64,000 nt of DNA from Cordylochernes scorpioides (GCA_030710605.1 CP092864.1:140103418-140167417), one strand, 5' to 3'; positions 10,687-20,984 are shown, counted from the first letter of the stretch. A program made the numbers and translations. The notes: generated by a model from the sequence alone, not told the origin.

Positions 10687-11501
10687 TACACTCATGGACA
10701 AAACTTAAGGATATGGAAAAAATAATAAAATAATTTCAAAGTTATCGCGGTATATAACTAAAATAAATAAATATTTTTTTTTAATGTCGAAATGAATCGA
10801 CAAATCTTCCAATCCAGAGCTGAGATTCAGGTGATCGCAATGTGGTGGTTGCTCTACACCAAACGCCACCCCGATCGGTACCTAGGTGTCGTCTGCAGAC
10901 GATTTAAAAAAATGAAAGTCTTTGATGTCGTCCTTTTTTTTTTTTTTGGAGACAGAAGAAATTTTGTTCACACTTTGTTATCTCGTGTGTCTTCAATAAA
11001 TATCACTGTAATATCTTTCAGAGTTATTGTTAGAATCCCGATATACATGCTAAAAGGTACAACTTCTTTAAGTGTTGTCCATGAGTGTATATTGGTTATC
11101 TCGTGTGTCTTCAATAAAGGTCACTGTAATATCTTTCAGAGTTATTGTCTGATTACCGATATACATGCTAAAAGGTACAACTTCTTTAAGTGTTATCCAT
11201 GAGTGTATATTGGTTATCTCGTGTGTCTTCAATAAAGGTCACTGTAATATCTTTCAGAGTTATTGCCTGATTACCGATATACATGCTAAAAGTTACAACT
11301 TTCTTAAGTTTTGTCCCTGAGTGTATATTGGTTATCGCGTGTTTTCAATAAAGGTCACTGTAATATCTTTCAGAGTTATTGTCTGATTACCGATATACAT
11401 GCTAAAAATTACAACTTTCTTAAGTTTTGTCCCTGAGTGTATATCGGTTATCGCGTGTTTTCAATAAAGGTCACTGTAATATTTTTCCGAGTTATTGTCT
11501 G
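10687..11501. repeat. MITE family C and a 118-bp tandem array derived from it
   Basis: Begins with the MITE terminus TACACTCATGGACAAAACTT. Further in (10908) is AAATGAAAGTCTTTGATGTC, the MITE interior. From about 10975 the MITE 3' part is repeated: TTGGTTATCTCG ... CCATGAGTGTATA starts at 11092, 11210, 11328 and 11444, a period of 116-118 bp. The Gypsy element inserted at 11502 and the array resumes at 15955. Confidence 0.85.
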
Positions 11502-11706
11502 TGTAGTGTATTTGCTTATTGAATTATGGATATGCAAATATCCTGTTTTGCATAATAGTTTTCATAGAATTTTGTATATAAATAGCGACAGTTTTTAGCT
11601 ACCAGTAGTCAGTCAATTAATGTTAATAAACGAGATTACTGGAGTCCGTTTTGCCTCAGCCTCGACACCTCACTCTTGATTACCTCCCAACCTTCAAGGA
11701 TAAAAC
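11502..11706 (+). repeat. 5' LTR of the 11.5 kb Gypsy
   Basis: Starts TGTAGTGTATTTGC and ends CAAGGATAAAAC. A TATA-like TTGTATATAAATAGC (about 11570-11585) with AGTCAGTCAATTAATG about 30 bp on suggests core promoter and start. AATAAACGAG further on may serve in 3' processing. No canonical TGG primer-binding site follows directly; the next bases are AACTCTAGCGACGAG, where GCGACGAG resembles the site of the 1 kb relative. Confidence 0.9.
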
Positions 11707-11848
11707 AACTCTAGCGACGAGAAAATCTACGGGAAGCTACGATAGTGACTACGAGGTTTGCAACGATTGGTACGTGTCTACGGGAATGACCACGAGGTTT
11801 TAAGAATTGCGGACCTACGACTGACTCAAAGCATCAAACTGAGGAAAG

Positions 11849-12679
11849 ATGGCAACTAATCAAGCTGTACCGTTCAGAGTCTTCGATTCGAAGGAAGAAC
11901 ATTTTGAAATCTTCGTACAGCGATTTGAAGCGGCGTGCGAAGCTAATGAAACAAGTGACCAGAAAAAGGTCGTAATCTTGTTAAGTTTATTAAACTCCGA
12001 ACTCCTTAAACTAGGAAATGATTTGTTTTACCCTGAAAAGATTAAAGCTCAGTCTTATGAAGTAATAATTAAAAAAATAAGACAACATTTAGCGCCTAAG
12101 CCAAAAGTGATACCTCAACGATGCATGTTCTTGAAAAGGGCGCAAAAAGAAACTGAAACTGTTTCTGAGTATCTAAGAGAACTGAAGCACCTGGCCACAA
12201 AATGGGAATTTGGCAGTATGCTGGAGATGATGTTACGGGATAGATTCGTAGCAGGCTTGTCATCCGAAGCCCTCCAGAAAAGACTCTTGCAGGAAGATGA
12301 TGACGTAAAGCTGGATAGAGTATTTGCCATTGCAGTCTCGTACGAGTTATATGAGAAGGATGCTAGTGAACTGCATGAAAATTGCATAGGCAAAGTGACC
12401 TCGCATTCTGAAAGAAATAGAAGGGAGAGGCACACCCCTGTGCAGAAATATAGGTCTACGGCAGGACTGAGAAGGTGCTACCGGTGCGGCGAATGGAATT
12501 CCTACCTAGCACCAGCATGCCCACACAAGTCAAAGGCTTGTTATAAGTGCAAAAAGATTGGGCATCTAAGTAAAGTATGCAAAGCGGAAAATTATGCACA
12601 GAAAAATAGTTATGTGCAAGAACAGATACTGTCCCTCAAGGGTGAAACGGAGGCTAAAGTTACGCTCACTTTAGACTGA
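11849..12679 (+). CDS. gag: Gypsy gag polyprotein, ended by a premature TGA
   Basis: A 276-aa reading frame, structural protein of the retrotransposon particle. The N-terminal half is a retrotransposon-gag capsid-like region (FEIFVQRFEAACEANE, YLRELKHLATKWEFG). The C-terminal part has zinc knuckles: the first is degenerate (CYRCGEWNSYLAPAC, the expected His replaced by Tyr), the second canonical (CYKCKKIGHLSKVC). The ATG sits 142 bp after the LTR. The TGA at 12677-12679 is followed in the same frame by protease (DTGS at 12701). The related 1 kb copy reads through this point without a stop, so this is most likely a nonsense mutation, though programmed readthrough cannot be excluded. Confidence 0.9.
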   Translation: MATNQAVPFRVFDSKEEHFEIFVQRFEAACEANETSDQKKVVILLSLLNSELLKLGNDLFYPEKIKAQSYEVIIKKIRQHLAPKPKVIPQRCMFLKRAQKETETVSEYLRELKHLATKWEFGSMLEMMLRDRFVAGLSSEALQKRLLQEDDDVKLDRVFAIAVSYELYEKDASELHENCIGKVTSHSERNRRERHTPVQKYRSTAGLRRCYRCGEWNSYLAPACPHKSKACYKCKKIGHLSKVCKAENYAQKNSYVQEQILSLKGETEAKVTLTLD

Positions 12680-13128
12680 AATGTATTAAAGTGTGTAGTG
12701 GATACTGGAAGTCCGGTAACATTGATACCGAAAACCATCTTCAAGAAGTTCTGGAAAGTAAAATTATTTCCTACTTCGAAGAATTTAAAAACCTTGTGCA
12801 ATAATCCTATCAAGATAGTAGGAGAAAGGGACGTTTTTGTTGGAGAAGCCGGAAAGAGACTTAGATTAATAGTGGTGGATGAAGGTTTCCCAGAGGTTTT
12901 ACTGGGAAGGGAATGGCTAAGATTATTGAATATTGACTACTGTGGGTTACTAAATGTGAATAAAATCGAAGAATCTTGCATGAAGTCATTAATTGAAAAA
13001 TATTCAATTCTATTCAATAATGAACTGGGTTGCTTAAAATATGTAAAATTAAACATTTGCATTAAGAAGGACGCAGCACCAGTGTTTTGTAAGGCTCGAA
13101 GTTTGCCTTTTGCTATGAAAAAAAAAAA
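12680..13128 (+). pseudogene. pol: Gypsy aspartic protease and start of reverse transcriptase
   Basis: Same frame as gag, beyond the TGA. DTGSPVTLIP carries the active-site triad; LLGREWLR is the C-terminal flap-side motif of retropepsins. The frame runs on through a linker (IEKYSILFNNELG) to PFAMKKKK and shifts in an 11-A run at 13118-13128, where one base gain or loss puts the RT frame out of phase. Confidence 0.85.
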
Positions 13129-13130
13129 GG

Positions 13131-14117
13131 GTGGAGGATGAATTGGAGGATATGGTAGATAAAGGAATTTTAGAGCCTCTTGATTACGCCGACTGGGCAG
13201 CACCCATAGTACCAGTTTTGAAGAAAGATGGCAGAATTAGAATATGTGTAGATTTTAGGAGTACGGCAAATAAGGCAATTATATTGGATAAATACCCATT
13301 GCCTACGATAGATGAGATTTTTTCTAAATTATCGGGTAGTACAGTTTTCTCGACTCTGGACCTTTAAATGGCCTATCTGCAGGTAGAGCTAGCAGAAGCC
13401 AAAGGAGTAGTAAATATAAATACTACGAAGGGATTGTTTGCATATAAAAGACTCCCTTATGGTGTGGCTGTAGCACCGAATAAATTCCAGAGGTTGATGG
13501 ACAACATTTTTTCTGACATACCAGGAGTGGCTTGTTATATTGACGACATTTTGGTGTCAGGTAGAGATGCAAATGAGCATAAAGCCAAGTTGGAGCTGGT
13601 ATTTAAAAGATTAGAGGACAAAGGCTTGAAATTGAATAAAAATAAATGCAGGTTCGCTGTTGATTCGGTTGAATACTTGGGTTTTCGAATCGATAAGAAC
13701 GGCCTGCATCCATTGATCAACAAGATACAAGCAGTCTCTAATGCTCCTGAGCCTAAGAACATTGGCCAGTTACGATCATTTATCGGAATGTTGATGTACT
13801 ACGCCAGATTTATAAAGAATATCTCTTATATTTTAACTCCTTTTTACAAGTTGTTGAAGAAAAATACTCATCGGAAATGGACAAGAGAACATCGGATATT
13901 GTTCAATAGATGCAAATCATTATTGACCAATGAGTCAGTATTGGCACACTATGATCCAACGAAGGAACTGGTACTGGCATGCGATGCCTCAAGCTATGGA
14001 CTTGGTGTGGTACTTAGTCACAGAGACAAAAATAAGCAGGAGAGTCCAATAGCGTTTGCGTCGCGAACCCTTACAGATGCTGAAAAAAATATTCCCAGCT
14101 TGAGAAAGAAGCCTTAA
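13131..14117 (+). pseudogene. pol: Gypsy reverse transcriptase, one internal stop
   Basis: DELEDMVDKGILEP, LKKDGRIRICVDFR, LPYGVAVAPNKFQR and the catalytic YIDD (13536-13547) mark fingers and palm. TAA at 13365-13367 replaces the codon after STLDL. The first RNase H aspartate is in LACDASSYGLG (about 13978-14010). The frame is lost near 14083-14093 by a one-base deletion after an A run, where a DAEKN ... LEKEA motif would be expected. Confidence 0.9.
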
Positions 14118-14567
14118 GTATTGTTTATGGCTGTGATAAATTCAGGCAATACCTTCTAGGACGCTCGTTTGTGTTGGTGACGGATAACAGGCCGCTGATG
14201 CACTTGTTCTCACCTCACAAACCGATTCCAGTATGTGCAGCGTCAAGGATAAAGCGTTGGTCACTAAAGCTGGGTGCTTTTCATTACTCAGTTGAATTTC
14301 GGAAGACTGACGACCACGGAAATGCGAATGCTTTATCAAGGTTGCCGTTAAAAGCAGTTGAGAGAGAGTCTATTGATGAGGATCAAGTCTTGCTTCTGAG
14401 AAAAATGAATGAAGTGCCTTTTTCATTCCGGGATGTAGCTTTTGAAACTAGAAGAGACAAAATCCTCTCAATTGTTTAGAGGAATGTCCGGGAAGACAAT
14501 TGGCAAATACCAAAATCTCGAAAGAAAATCCGTTATTCCCTTTCTACAAAATTAGGAATGAACTAAG
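14118..14567 (+). pseudogene. pol: Gypsy RNase H and connector, with deletion before integrase
   Basis: Resumes as LSIVYGCDKFRQYLLGRSF and LVTDNRPLMHLFS, then the tail DHGNANALSRLPL typical of Gypsy RNase H. TAG at 14477 and TAA at 14564 interrupt it; near 14515 the reading moves to another frame (NPLFPFYKIRNELRYG). The segment that should follow, including the two His of the integrase zinc finger, is missing, so an internal deletion lies about 14560-14570. Confidence 0.85.
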
Positions 14568-14569
14568 AT

Positions 14570-15733
14570 ATGGCCCGGGAATGTACCATCTGTCAGGAAT
14601 CTGCAAATATGCCTCCCTCCACGATTTCAGAATGGACTTGGCCCGAAAAACCCTGGCATCGCCTACATATGGATTTGGCCGGCCCTTTTATGGGTAGAAT
14701 GTTTTTGGTCATAGTGGACGCCTATACAAAATGGTTGGAGATTTTCATCCTGAAAGAAATAACCAGCAAAACCATTATTTACAATCTTAGGCAAGTGTTT
14801 GCAAGATTCGGACTGCCAGAATTATTGGTAACGGATAATGGGCGACAGTTTGTCTTAAAGAAATTTGAGGAATTCACCAAGATGAACGGAATTCGGCATA
14901 CAAAAACAAGCCCATACAATCCAAGCACAAATGGATTAGCTGAGCGCTATGTGCGAGAGTTCAAGACCTCACTAAGGAAGAACAGTGGAAAGGATGGCCT
15001 TAAGACAAACTTGGAAAGATTTTTATTGGCTCAGAGAGCATTTCCACAGACAGTGATGAAGGAATCGCCGGCGGAACTATTGATGAAAAGGCGTTTGAAA
15101 ACAAGGGTTTCAAATCTAATGCCTAAAATGGAATTTAAAGGAGAGGTGTTTCATGATGCCCTAAAAAAGCAAGATAATTTCAACATAGGTTACGATGTTT
15201 ATTTCCGGAATTATGCTGCTGGACCAAAGTGGAAGCTAGGCACAATACTAAAACTCCTTAGTTGCCGCCACTACCTAATAGGATATGAGGACCAATCTTT
15301 CAAGAGGCACATAAACCAGTTGCGCCCTGTAAAAGAAAAACCAGAGGCTACAGTACTGAAAGATCCGAGGTTAGTACTTCCAGGTACATCTACGGAAACC
15401 CTGGAAAACCATCCTGAGATGAAGCCCTCTCAAGTTGGCCTGGAGATCCCTGAGAGGAAATTGCCAGATATGGAATTGGCAGAGAAGCCGAAATCGACAG
15501 GACAGGACTTGGCACCAGTTGAAGACAACCAGAGTCCTGTTGCTTCTTCTGGAGAAAAGGTCCCGAGCCGGAGCCCTAGACCCCAGCGAGAGAAGCCGCG
15601 GTCAAAAAGGCAGAACTTGGCACCAGTTGGAGCCAACCAGAATCCTGTTGCTGCTTCTGGAGGAGAAGTCCCGAGTCGGAGCCCCAGACCCCAGCGATCC
15701 AGGAGACCGCCTGACCGACTCCAATATTATTAG
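14570..15733 (+). CDS. pol: Gypsy integrase (zinc finger truncated) with duplicated C-terminal tail
   Basis: 387 codons. Starts inside the HHCC finger, only CTIC of the Cys pair left. The core has D (14672, LHMDLAGPF), D (14834, VTDNGRQF) and E (14942, NGLAERYV): spacing D,D-35-E as expected. The C-terminal tail carries a 105-bp (35-residue) tandem duplication starting near 15509 and 15614, each unit ending VPSRSPRPQ, then a basic RRPPDRL end. The catalytic core looks intact, but the missing His pair would impair the N-terminal domain. It ends 10 bp before the 3' LTR. Confidence 0.9.
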   Translation: MARECTICQESANMPPSTISEWTWPEKPWHRLHMDLAGPFMGRMFLVIVDAYTKWLEIFILKEITSKTIIYNLRQVFARFGLPELLVTDNGRQFVLKKFEEFTKMNGIRHTKTSPYNPSTNGLAERYVREFKTSLRKNSGKDGLKTNLERFLLAQRAFPQTVMKESPAELLMKRRLKTRVSNLMPKMEFKGEVFHDALKKQDNFNIGYDVYFRNYAAGPKWKLGTILKLLSCRHYLIGYEDQSFKRHINQLRPVKEKPEATVLKDPRLVLPGTSTETLENHPEMKPSQVGLEIPERKLPDMELAEKPKSTGQDLAPVEDNQSPVASSGEKVPSRSPRPQREKPRSKRQNLAPVGANQNPVAASGGEVPSRSPRPQRSRRPPDRLQYY

Positions 15734-15743
15734 GAGGGGAGGG

Positions 15744-15948
15744 TGTAGTGTATTTGCTTATTGAATTATGGATATGCAAATATCCTGTTTTGCATAATGG
15801 TTTTCATAGAATTTTGTATATAAATAGCGACAGTTTTTAGCTACCAGAAGTCAGTCAATTTATGTTAATAAACGAGATTACTGGAGTCCGTTTTGCCACA
15901 GCCTCGACACCTCGCTCTTGGTTACCTCCCAACCTTCAAGGATAAAAC
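15744..15948 (+). repeat. 3' LTR of the 11.5 kb Gypsy
   Basis: Same start and end as the 5' LTR. Preceded by the polypurine tract at 15731-15743, the usual plus-strand primer site. About six substitutions separate it from the 5' LTR. Confidence 0.92.
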
Positions 15949-15954
15949 TGTCTG

Positions 15955-16127
15955 AAACCTGATATACATGCTAAAAGGTACAACTTCCTTAAGTTTTGTC
16001 CAAGAGTGTATATTGGTTATCGCGTGTGTCTTCAATAAGGGTCATTGTAATATCTTTCATAGTTATTTTAAAAAACCCGATATACATGCTAAAAGGTACA
16101 CTTTCTTAAGTTTTGTCCATGAGTGTA
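15955..16127. repeat. Resumption of the MITE-C tandem array after the Gypsy
   Basis: CCTGATATACATGCTAAAAG ... TTTTGTCCATGAGTGTA, about one and a half 118-bp units, completing the array interrupted at 11501. Confidence 0.85.
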
Positions 16128-16800
16128 TTTAGAACCTAAAAGATTATGATGCACTAGACCAGTAAGGTAGACGAGCCGGTAATCTACAGAATTGGCTTAT
16201 TATAGATCTACAGCGATAGACAATCGTCCCACCAGCAAAGTTTGGCCGTCGAATTAGGAGTAGAGCAGGAACGCGGTCACATGTATGTCAAGTGTAGCTT
16301 ACATAAGTTTGCCGCAGTAAGGTAACCAGCAGTACGGGGGATTGGCAAGTCCACAAAGATGACGGGCCAGCTGGCTCCCGGGATTGGATTGATTAGTTAG
16401 TTCCTGAGCCTGGTCCAGTCCAATGGGAACAAATACCGCCCGAATGTCGACCTCGCAAGGTGACAGAGAATAGAAGCCGCTGGATAGGATGGCCACAGGT
16501 AGACTACGGCCTGTCATCCTGATAGCGGACAACTTAAATGGCACTAGAGAAGGGATCATCGTGGTGTCTATGCATGTAAGGTGATGGCTATCTCTAGCAC
16601 ACATGGTACAAATCGGACATTTGGGCTAGAGATTATGATTGATAACCGGCTGTTTATTAAACTAGAGAGATTTATTATTAATAGAAAAATCTAAAACTTT
16701 GGGGGGAGCGTAGTAACTAGTATCTATATATAGATAATACACTAACAGTTTTAAATTGTAAAGTTTAAAGCAATCTCCTCCAAAGATACTGAACTATACA
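16128..16800. other. GC-richer unresolved segment
   Basis: 16140-16620 is visibly richer in G and C than its surroundings. The longest frame (minus, 16604-16299, 101 codons) resembles no family I know. Neither terminal repeats nor a tRNA-like head was seen. It could be an LTR or a retroelement 5' region; I cannot decide. Confidence 0.3.
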
Positions 16801-16809
16801 TAGTGATCT

Positions 16810-17290
16810 ATATTAAAAATGGCATATCCTGACCAGGAGCACATGTGCTTTACAGAAGGCAGAGCGCCATCTGGTGGAACAGAAATCAACTAAACATTGA
16901 TTTAGCCTGTTCCCTGATATTTGGCCAACCCAATTTCTTGATAAATCAAGAAAAGTCATCCACGAACGCGTTTCTCGCTTTTGGCGCTCGTCAGCGTGGA
17001 GTAGGCTGTACCACTGCGACCAAAAAATATTTTTTGGTCCCAGTGGCTTCTTGAAAAACCAAGAAATGGGTATTTTTTGGTCGCAGTGGTACAGCCTACT
17101 CCACGCTGACGAGCACAAAAAGCGCGAAACGCGTTCGTGGATGGCTTTTCTTGATTTATCAAGAAATTGGGTTGGCCAAATATCAGGGAACTGGCTAAAT
17201 CAATGTTTAGTTGATTTCTGTTCCACCAGATGGCGCTCTGCCTTCTGTAAAGCACATGTGCTCCTGGTCAGGATATGCCATTTTTAATAT
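16810..17290. repeat. Near-perfect palindrome, family F1 (about 480 bp)
   Basis: The arms run from ATTAAAAATGGCATATCC to GGATATGCCATTTTTAAT, about 220-230 bp each with few mismatches, around an asymmetric centre near 17035-17065. They contain GAGCGCCATCTGG, TTCTTGATAAATCAAG, ACGAACGCGTTTC and CTCGTCAGCGTGG. Both strands give nearly the same spurious ORF because of the symmetry. A 15-bp direct repeat CATAGTGATCTATAT lies at 16799-16813 and 17341-17355, possibly a target duplication that includes 50 bp of T-rich tail. Confidence 0.88.
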
Positions 17291-17355
17291 TGATTTCAAC
17301 ACCTGATCTTTTTATCTTTTATTTTTTTCTTTCGTTTTTTCATAGTGATCTATAT

Positions 17356-17920
17356 GCCAAAATTTAGCTTTTTTTTTTTTTTGTTTTGTGTGTCAATATT
17401 ATTTTCATTCTACAAATTGCAATTTTTTTTTACAAGCAAAAAGCTGGCAAAAGTCAATAAATATTTAAATTTATCTGTCATATTTCTGTAAAGCAATCTA
17501 AAGTTATTTTTATTCTTCAAATATATTAGTTGTTTATTTTAAATTTAATCAATTTTCCAAACGTAGATTTTTTTGCTTCAAATTTCACTTTATATTGTCA
17601 TCATAATCAAATTACTTTGTTTTAAAATAAGTGCGTTTGAATTATTATATTTAATTAATTTCTAATGGTAGATATTTCGTGTTTCTAATTCAATTGTTAA
17701 TTACTTTTTTGCTTATAATCAGAATTTATCCTATGTGGAAATTTTCCTTGGGATCTACTCTGGATGCTCGGAATTTTTTAGTGTTCTATCAGACCAAATG
17801 TATATACTTTACTTGGAAAGTTTTTCATTTAACCTTACTTGAAATGCTGCTTCTAAGAAATCAGAATATATACCCATTGTAAGTTTTAAGCCATTATCTA
17901 TACTCATAATGTGGCTTCAC
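17356..17920. other. AT-rich stretch without recognisable features
   Basis: Long T and A runs, no terminal repeats, only short spurious frames. Nothing assignable. Confidence 0.5.
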
Positions 17921-17954
17921 AGCCCCTTCGGGTAAACCGGGGGCGTTGCCCCCT
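17921..17954 (+). mobile_element. Helitron 3' terminus
   Basis: GGGTAAACCGGGGGCGTTGC then CCCCCTAG followed by T: hairpin plus CTAG, the Helitron 3' signature. The matching 5' end was not found. Confidence 0.6.
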
Positions 17955-17963
17955 AGTATAAAG

Positions 17964-18242
17964 TACACCTATCCCCCGATTTACACGGTAGATACGTTCC
18001 TGAGAAAAACGTGTAAATCGGGGGATAGGTGTACACAGAAATAAAAATAAAATGCATTGACAGGTTAAAATATGTAGTCAGCACATAAGCTCGGGATTCC
18101 TCGTGAAATGTGTACAGAGCGCATATGTTCAATCACAGTAGCATTTAGTATAGTGCGATAAAAAAAAAACTTATTTGGAAAACCGTGTAAAAGCGAAAAC
18201 GTGTAAAAAAAAGTACCGTGTAAATCGGGGGATAGACGTGTA
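17964..18242. mobile_element. MITE family M1
   Basis: TACACCTATCCCCCGATTTA at the left; the right end is slightly damaged (GATAGACGTGTA). It adjoins the Helitron terminus. Confidence 0.8.
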
Positions 18243-18348
18243 TATTAACACTATAAGTATTAAAAAGTAATTAGTATAAGCATCGAGTATTGCTCTCCCA
18301 CAAATATATTCGGCGAGGGAAAGCGTGTTCGTGAAAACAGTCTTAACT

Positions 18349-20098
18349 TACACTCATGGACACAACTTAAGGAAGTTGTATCTTTAAGCACGTATATCGG
18401 GATTCAGACAATAACTCTGAAAGATACACTCATGGACACAACTTAAGGAAGTTGTATCTTTTAGCATGTATATCGGGATTCAGACAATAACTCTGAAAGA
18501 TACACTCATGGACACAACTTAAGGAAGTTGTATCTTTTAGCACGTATATCGGGATTCAGACAATAACTCTGAAAGATACACTCATGGACAAAACTTAAGG
18601 AAGTTGTACCTTTAAGCACGTATATCGGGATTCAGACAATAACTCTGAAAGATACACTCATGGACACAACTTAAGGAATTTGTACCTTTAAGCACGTATA
18701 TCGGGATTGAGACAATAACTCTGAAAGATACACTCATGGACACAACTTAAGGAAGTTGTACCTTTAAGCACGTATATCGGGATTCAGACAATAACTCTGA
18801 AAGATACACTCATGGGCACAACTTAAGGAAGTTGTACCTTTAAGCACGTATATCGGGATTCAGACAATAACTCTGAAAGATACACTCATGGACACAACTT
18901 AAGGAAGTTGTACCTTTAAGCACGTATATCGGGATTCAGACAATAACTCTGAAAGATACACTCATGGACACAACTTAAGGAAGTTGTATCTTTAAGCACG
19001 TATATCGGGATTCAGACAATAACCTTGAAAGATACATTCATGGACACAACTTAAGGAAGTTGTATTTTTAAGCACGTATATCGGGATTCAGACAATAACT
19101 CTGAAAGATACACTCATGGACACAACTTAAGGAAGTTGTACCTTTGAGCACGTATATCGGGATTCAGACAATAACTCTGAAAGATACACTCATGGACACA
19201 ACTTAAGGAAGTTGTACCTTTAAGCACGTATATCGGGATTCAGACAATAACTCTGAAAGATACACTCATGGACACAACTTAAGGTAGTTGTACCTTTAAG
19301 CATGTATATCGGGATTGAGACAATAACTCTGAAAGATACACTCATGGACACAACTTAAGGAAGTTGTACCTTTAAGCACGTATATCGGGATTCAGACAAT
19401 AACTCTGAAAGATACACTCATGGACACAACTTAAGGAAGTTGTACCTTTAAGTACGTATATCGGGATTCAGACAATAACTCTGAAAGATACACTCATGGA
19501 CACAACTTAAGGAAGTTGTACCTTTAAGCACGTATATCGGGATTCAGAAAATAACTCTGAAAGATACACTCATGGACACAACTTAAGGAAGTTGTATCTT
19601 TAAGCACGTATATCGGGATTCAGACAATAACCTTGAAAGATACATTCATGGACACAACTTAAGGAAGTTGTATCTTTAAGCACGTATATCGGGATTCAGA
19701 CAATAACTCTGAAAGATACACTCATGGACAAAACTTAAGGAAGTTGTACCTTTAAGCACGTATATCGGGATTCAGACAATAACCTTGAAAGATACATTAA
19801 TGGACACAACTTAAGGAAGTTGTACCTTTAAGCATGTATATCGGGATTCAGACAATAACTCTGAAAGATACACTCATGGACATAACTTAAGGAAGTTGTA
19901 TCTTTAAACACGTATATCGGGAATCAGACAATAACCTTGAAAGATACACTCATGGACATAACTTAAGGAAGTTGTATCTTTAAGCACGTATATCGGGATT
20001 CAGACAATAACCTTGAAAGATACACTCATGGACACAACTTAAGGAAGTTGTACCTTTAAGCATGTATATCGGGATTCAGACAATAATCTTGAAAGATA
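18349..20098. repeat. Satellite array, 76-bp unit, about 23 copies
   Basis: Each unit runs TACACTCATGGACACAAC ... TTAAGCACGTATATCGGG ... AACTCTGAAAGA. Units differ at a few sites (TACC or TATC after GTTG; CACG or CATG). The unit is the reverse complement of the end of MITE family C, including its terminal inverted repeat. No unique spacers, so not a CRISPR array. Confidence 0.95.
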
Positions 20099-20262
20099 CT
20101 TGATACATACTGGAGGCTCTACTGTCAAGGATGACAAAGAATAAATACAATGCATTGGCCAAGTTTTACAGGGCTTCGCAAGAGAAGAAACATTAAGAAA
20201 AGAGAGACGTGTTATAAACGGATAGGTAAATGAATGATCACCTGTATATAACTAATTTTTTC
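20099..20262. other. Unassigned spacer
   Basis: Between satellite and LINE tails; no coding signal or repeat recognised. Confidence 0.4.
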
Positions 20263-20264
20263 TA

Positions 20265-20630
20265 TGCAACAACAACAACAAAAGCCTTTATTGAGGACTT
20301 CTCGTCCTATATAGGATTCGCCAGTTTACAGAGTAAGAGAAGAGAACTAAGAATACAGAGATATATGTAGTAGGTATAGTATAGTATTTTCTACACTGTG
20401 ACTATATACAACAGCAGCAACAAGCCTTTTACTGGAATCAAAGTCCCATATAGGATTCTTCATTCTAATCCTGACATAGATTATTTGCATATAATTATTT
20501 ACATCAATTAGATTATGCAAATAGCCTCCTCTTCTAATCTTTTCTATGCAATTATACACCTGGGGGCGAATCTTGTGTAGAGCCAAGGTCTCCAATAAAA
20601 GGATTGTTGTTGCTGCTGTTGATACATAGT
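20265..20630 (-). mobile_element. Two LINE 3' ends with (TTG)n tails in tandem
   Basis: Minus strand. One tail ends at 20265 (AATAAAGGCTTTTG then TTG repeats); a second ends near 20405 (AGTAAAAGGCTTGTTG). The same two tails occur in the same order at 25115-25380, there attached to an ORF2 C-terminus, so this is the 3' part of that composite. A third tail-like AATAAAAGGATTGTTGTTG lies at 20592-20610 on the plus strand. Confidence 0.65.
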
Positions 20631-20738
20631 GACCTTTACTGAAGACACACGTGATAACCAAGTGTGAACAGCCTCTGTCTCCTTCAAAGAAACAGACGAC
20701 ATTAGAGAATTTCCACTTCGTTAAGTCCATGAGTGTAG
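20630..20738 (-). mobile_element. MITE family C, partial copy
   Basis: Read minus: TACACTCATGGACTTAACG, AAGTGGAAATTCTC, GGAGACAGAGGC, TTGGTTATCACGTGTG, AAAGGTCACTATG. It stops before the part that forms the satellites. Confidence 0.75.
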
Positions 20739-20742
20739 ACCA

Positions 20743-20938
20743 GGGGAGTGTGACTCGCGAGCCACATGCGGCTCATTGGATGTGAAGCTCTTTATATAGT
20801 TCCATACGCGAATATTTATTTATGCCAATACTATTTATTGTTGGCAAGAAAATATTTTGTGGCTCTTCAAAAATTTGAAAATTAGTAAATTCTAATTTTC
20901 GACTCTTCCGACTCGAAATTTTACCGATCCTTGGTATA
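20743..20938. mobile_element. hAT-type MITE, decayed
   Basis: Left end CAGGGGAGTGTGACTCGCGA with CATGCGGCTC; right end TTTACCGATCCTTGG. Compare the better copy at 46479-46659. Confidence 0.6.
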
Positions 20939-20984
20939 GTCCATTGTAATCCCCCAAAGAAGTTTGAAGACAGAATGTGTTTAC

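Larger units (their letters stand above)
11502..15948 (+). mobile_element. Full-length Ty3/Gypsy LTR retrotransposon (4447 bp)
   Basis: Two 205-bp LTRs (11502-11706, 15744-15948) differ at about six sites by eye, roughly 3 percent. The 6-bp duplication TGTCTG flanks the element (11496-11501, 15949-15954) inside the satellite unit. Internal order is gag, protease, reverse transcriptase, RNase H, integrase, as in Ty3/Gypsy; no envelope gene. A purine tract AGGAGGGGAGGG precedes the 3' LTR. Coding is broken by three in-frame stops, at least three frameshifts and a deletion before the integrase, so this copy is not autonomous. Confidence 0.95.

Noticed and set aside
15430-15779. Overlapping frames in the Gypsy integrase tail
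   Set aside because: Shadows of the duplicated 105-bp repeat in other frames.
16813-17287. Four overlapping 70-100-codon frames on both strands beginning MLYRRQSAIWW or MCSSAW
   Set aside because: Same protein on both strands because the DNA is a palindrome; no codon bias or homology.
17679-17882. Hydrophobic 67-codon frame
   Set aside because: AT-rich DNA gives Leu/Ile/Phe-rich frames by chance; no start context or neighbour supports it.
18349-20098. Regular repeat array resembling CRISPR
   Set aside because: Units are head to tail with no unique spacers, and the unit is a transposon end in an animal genome.
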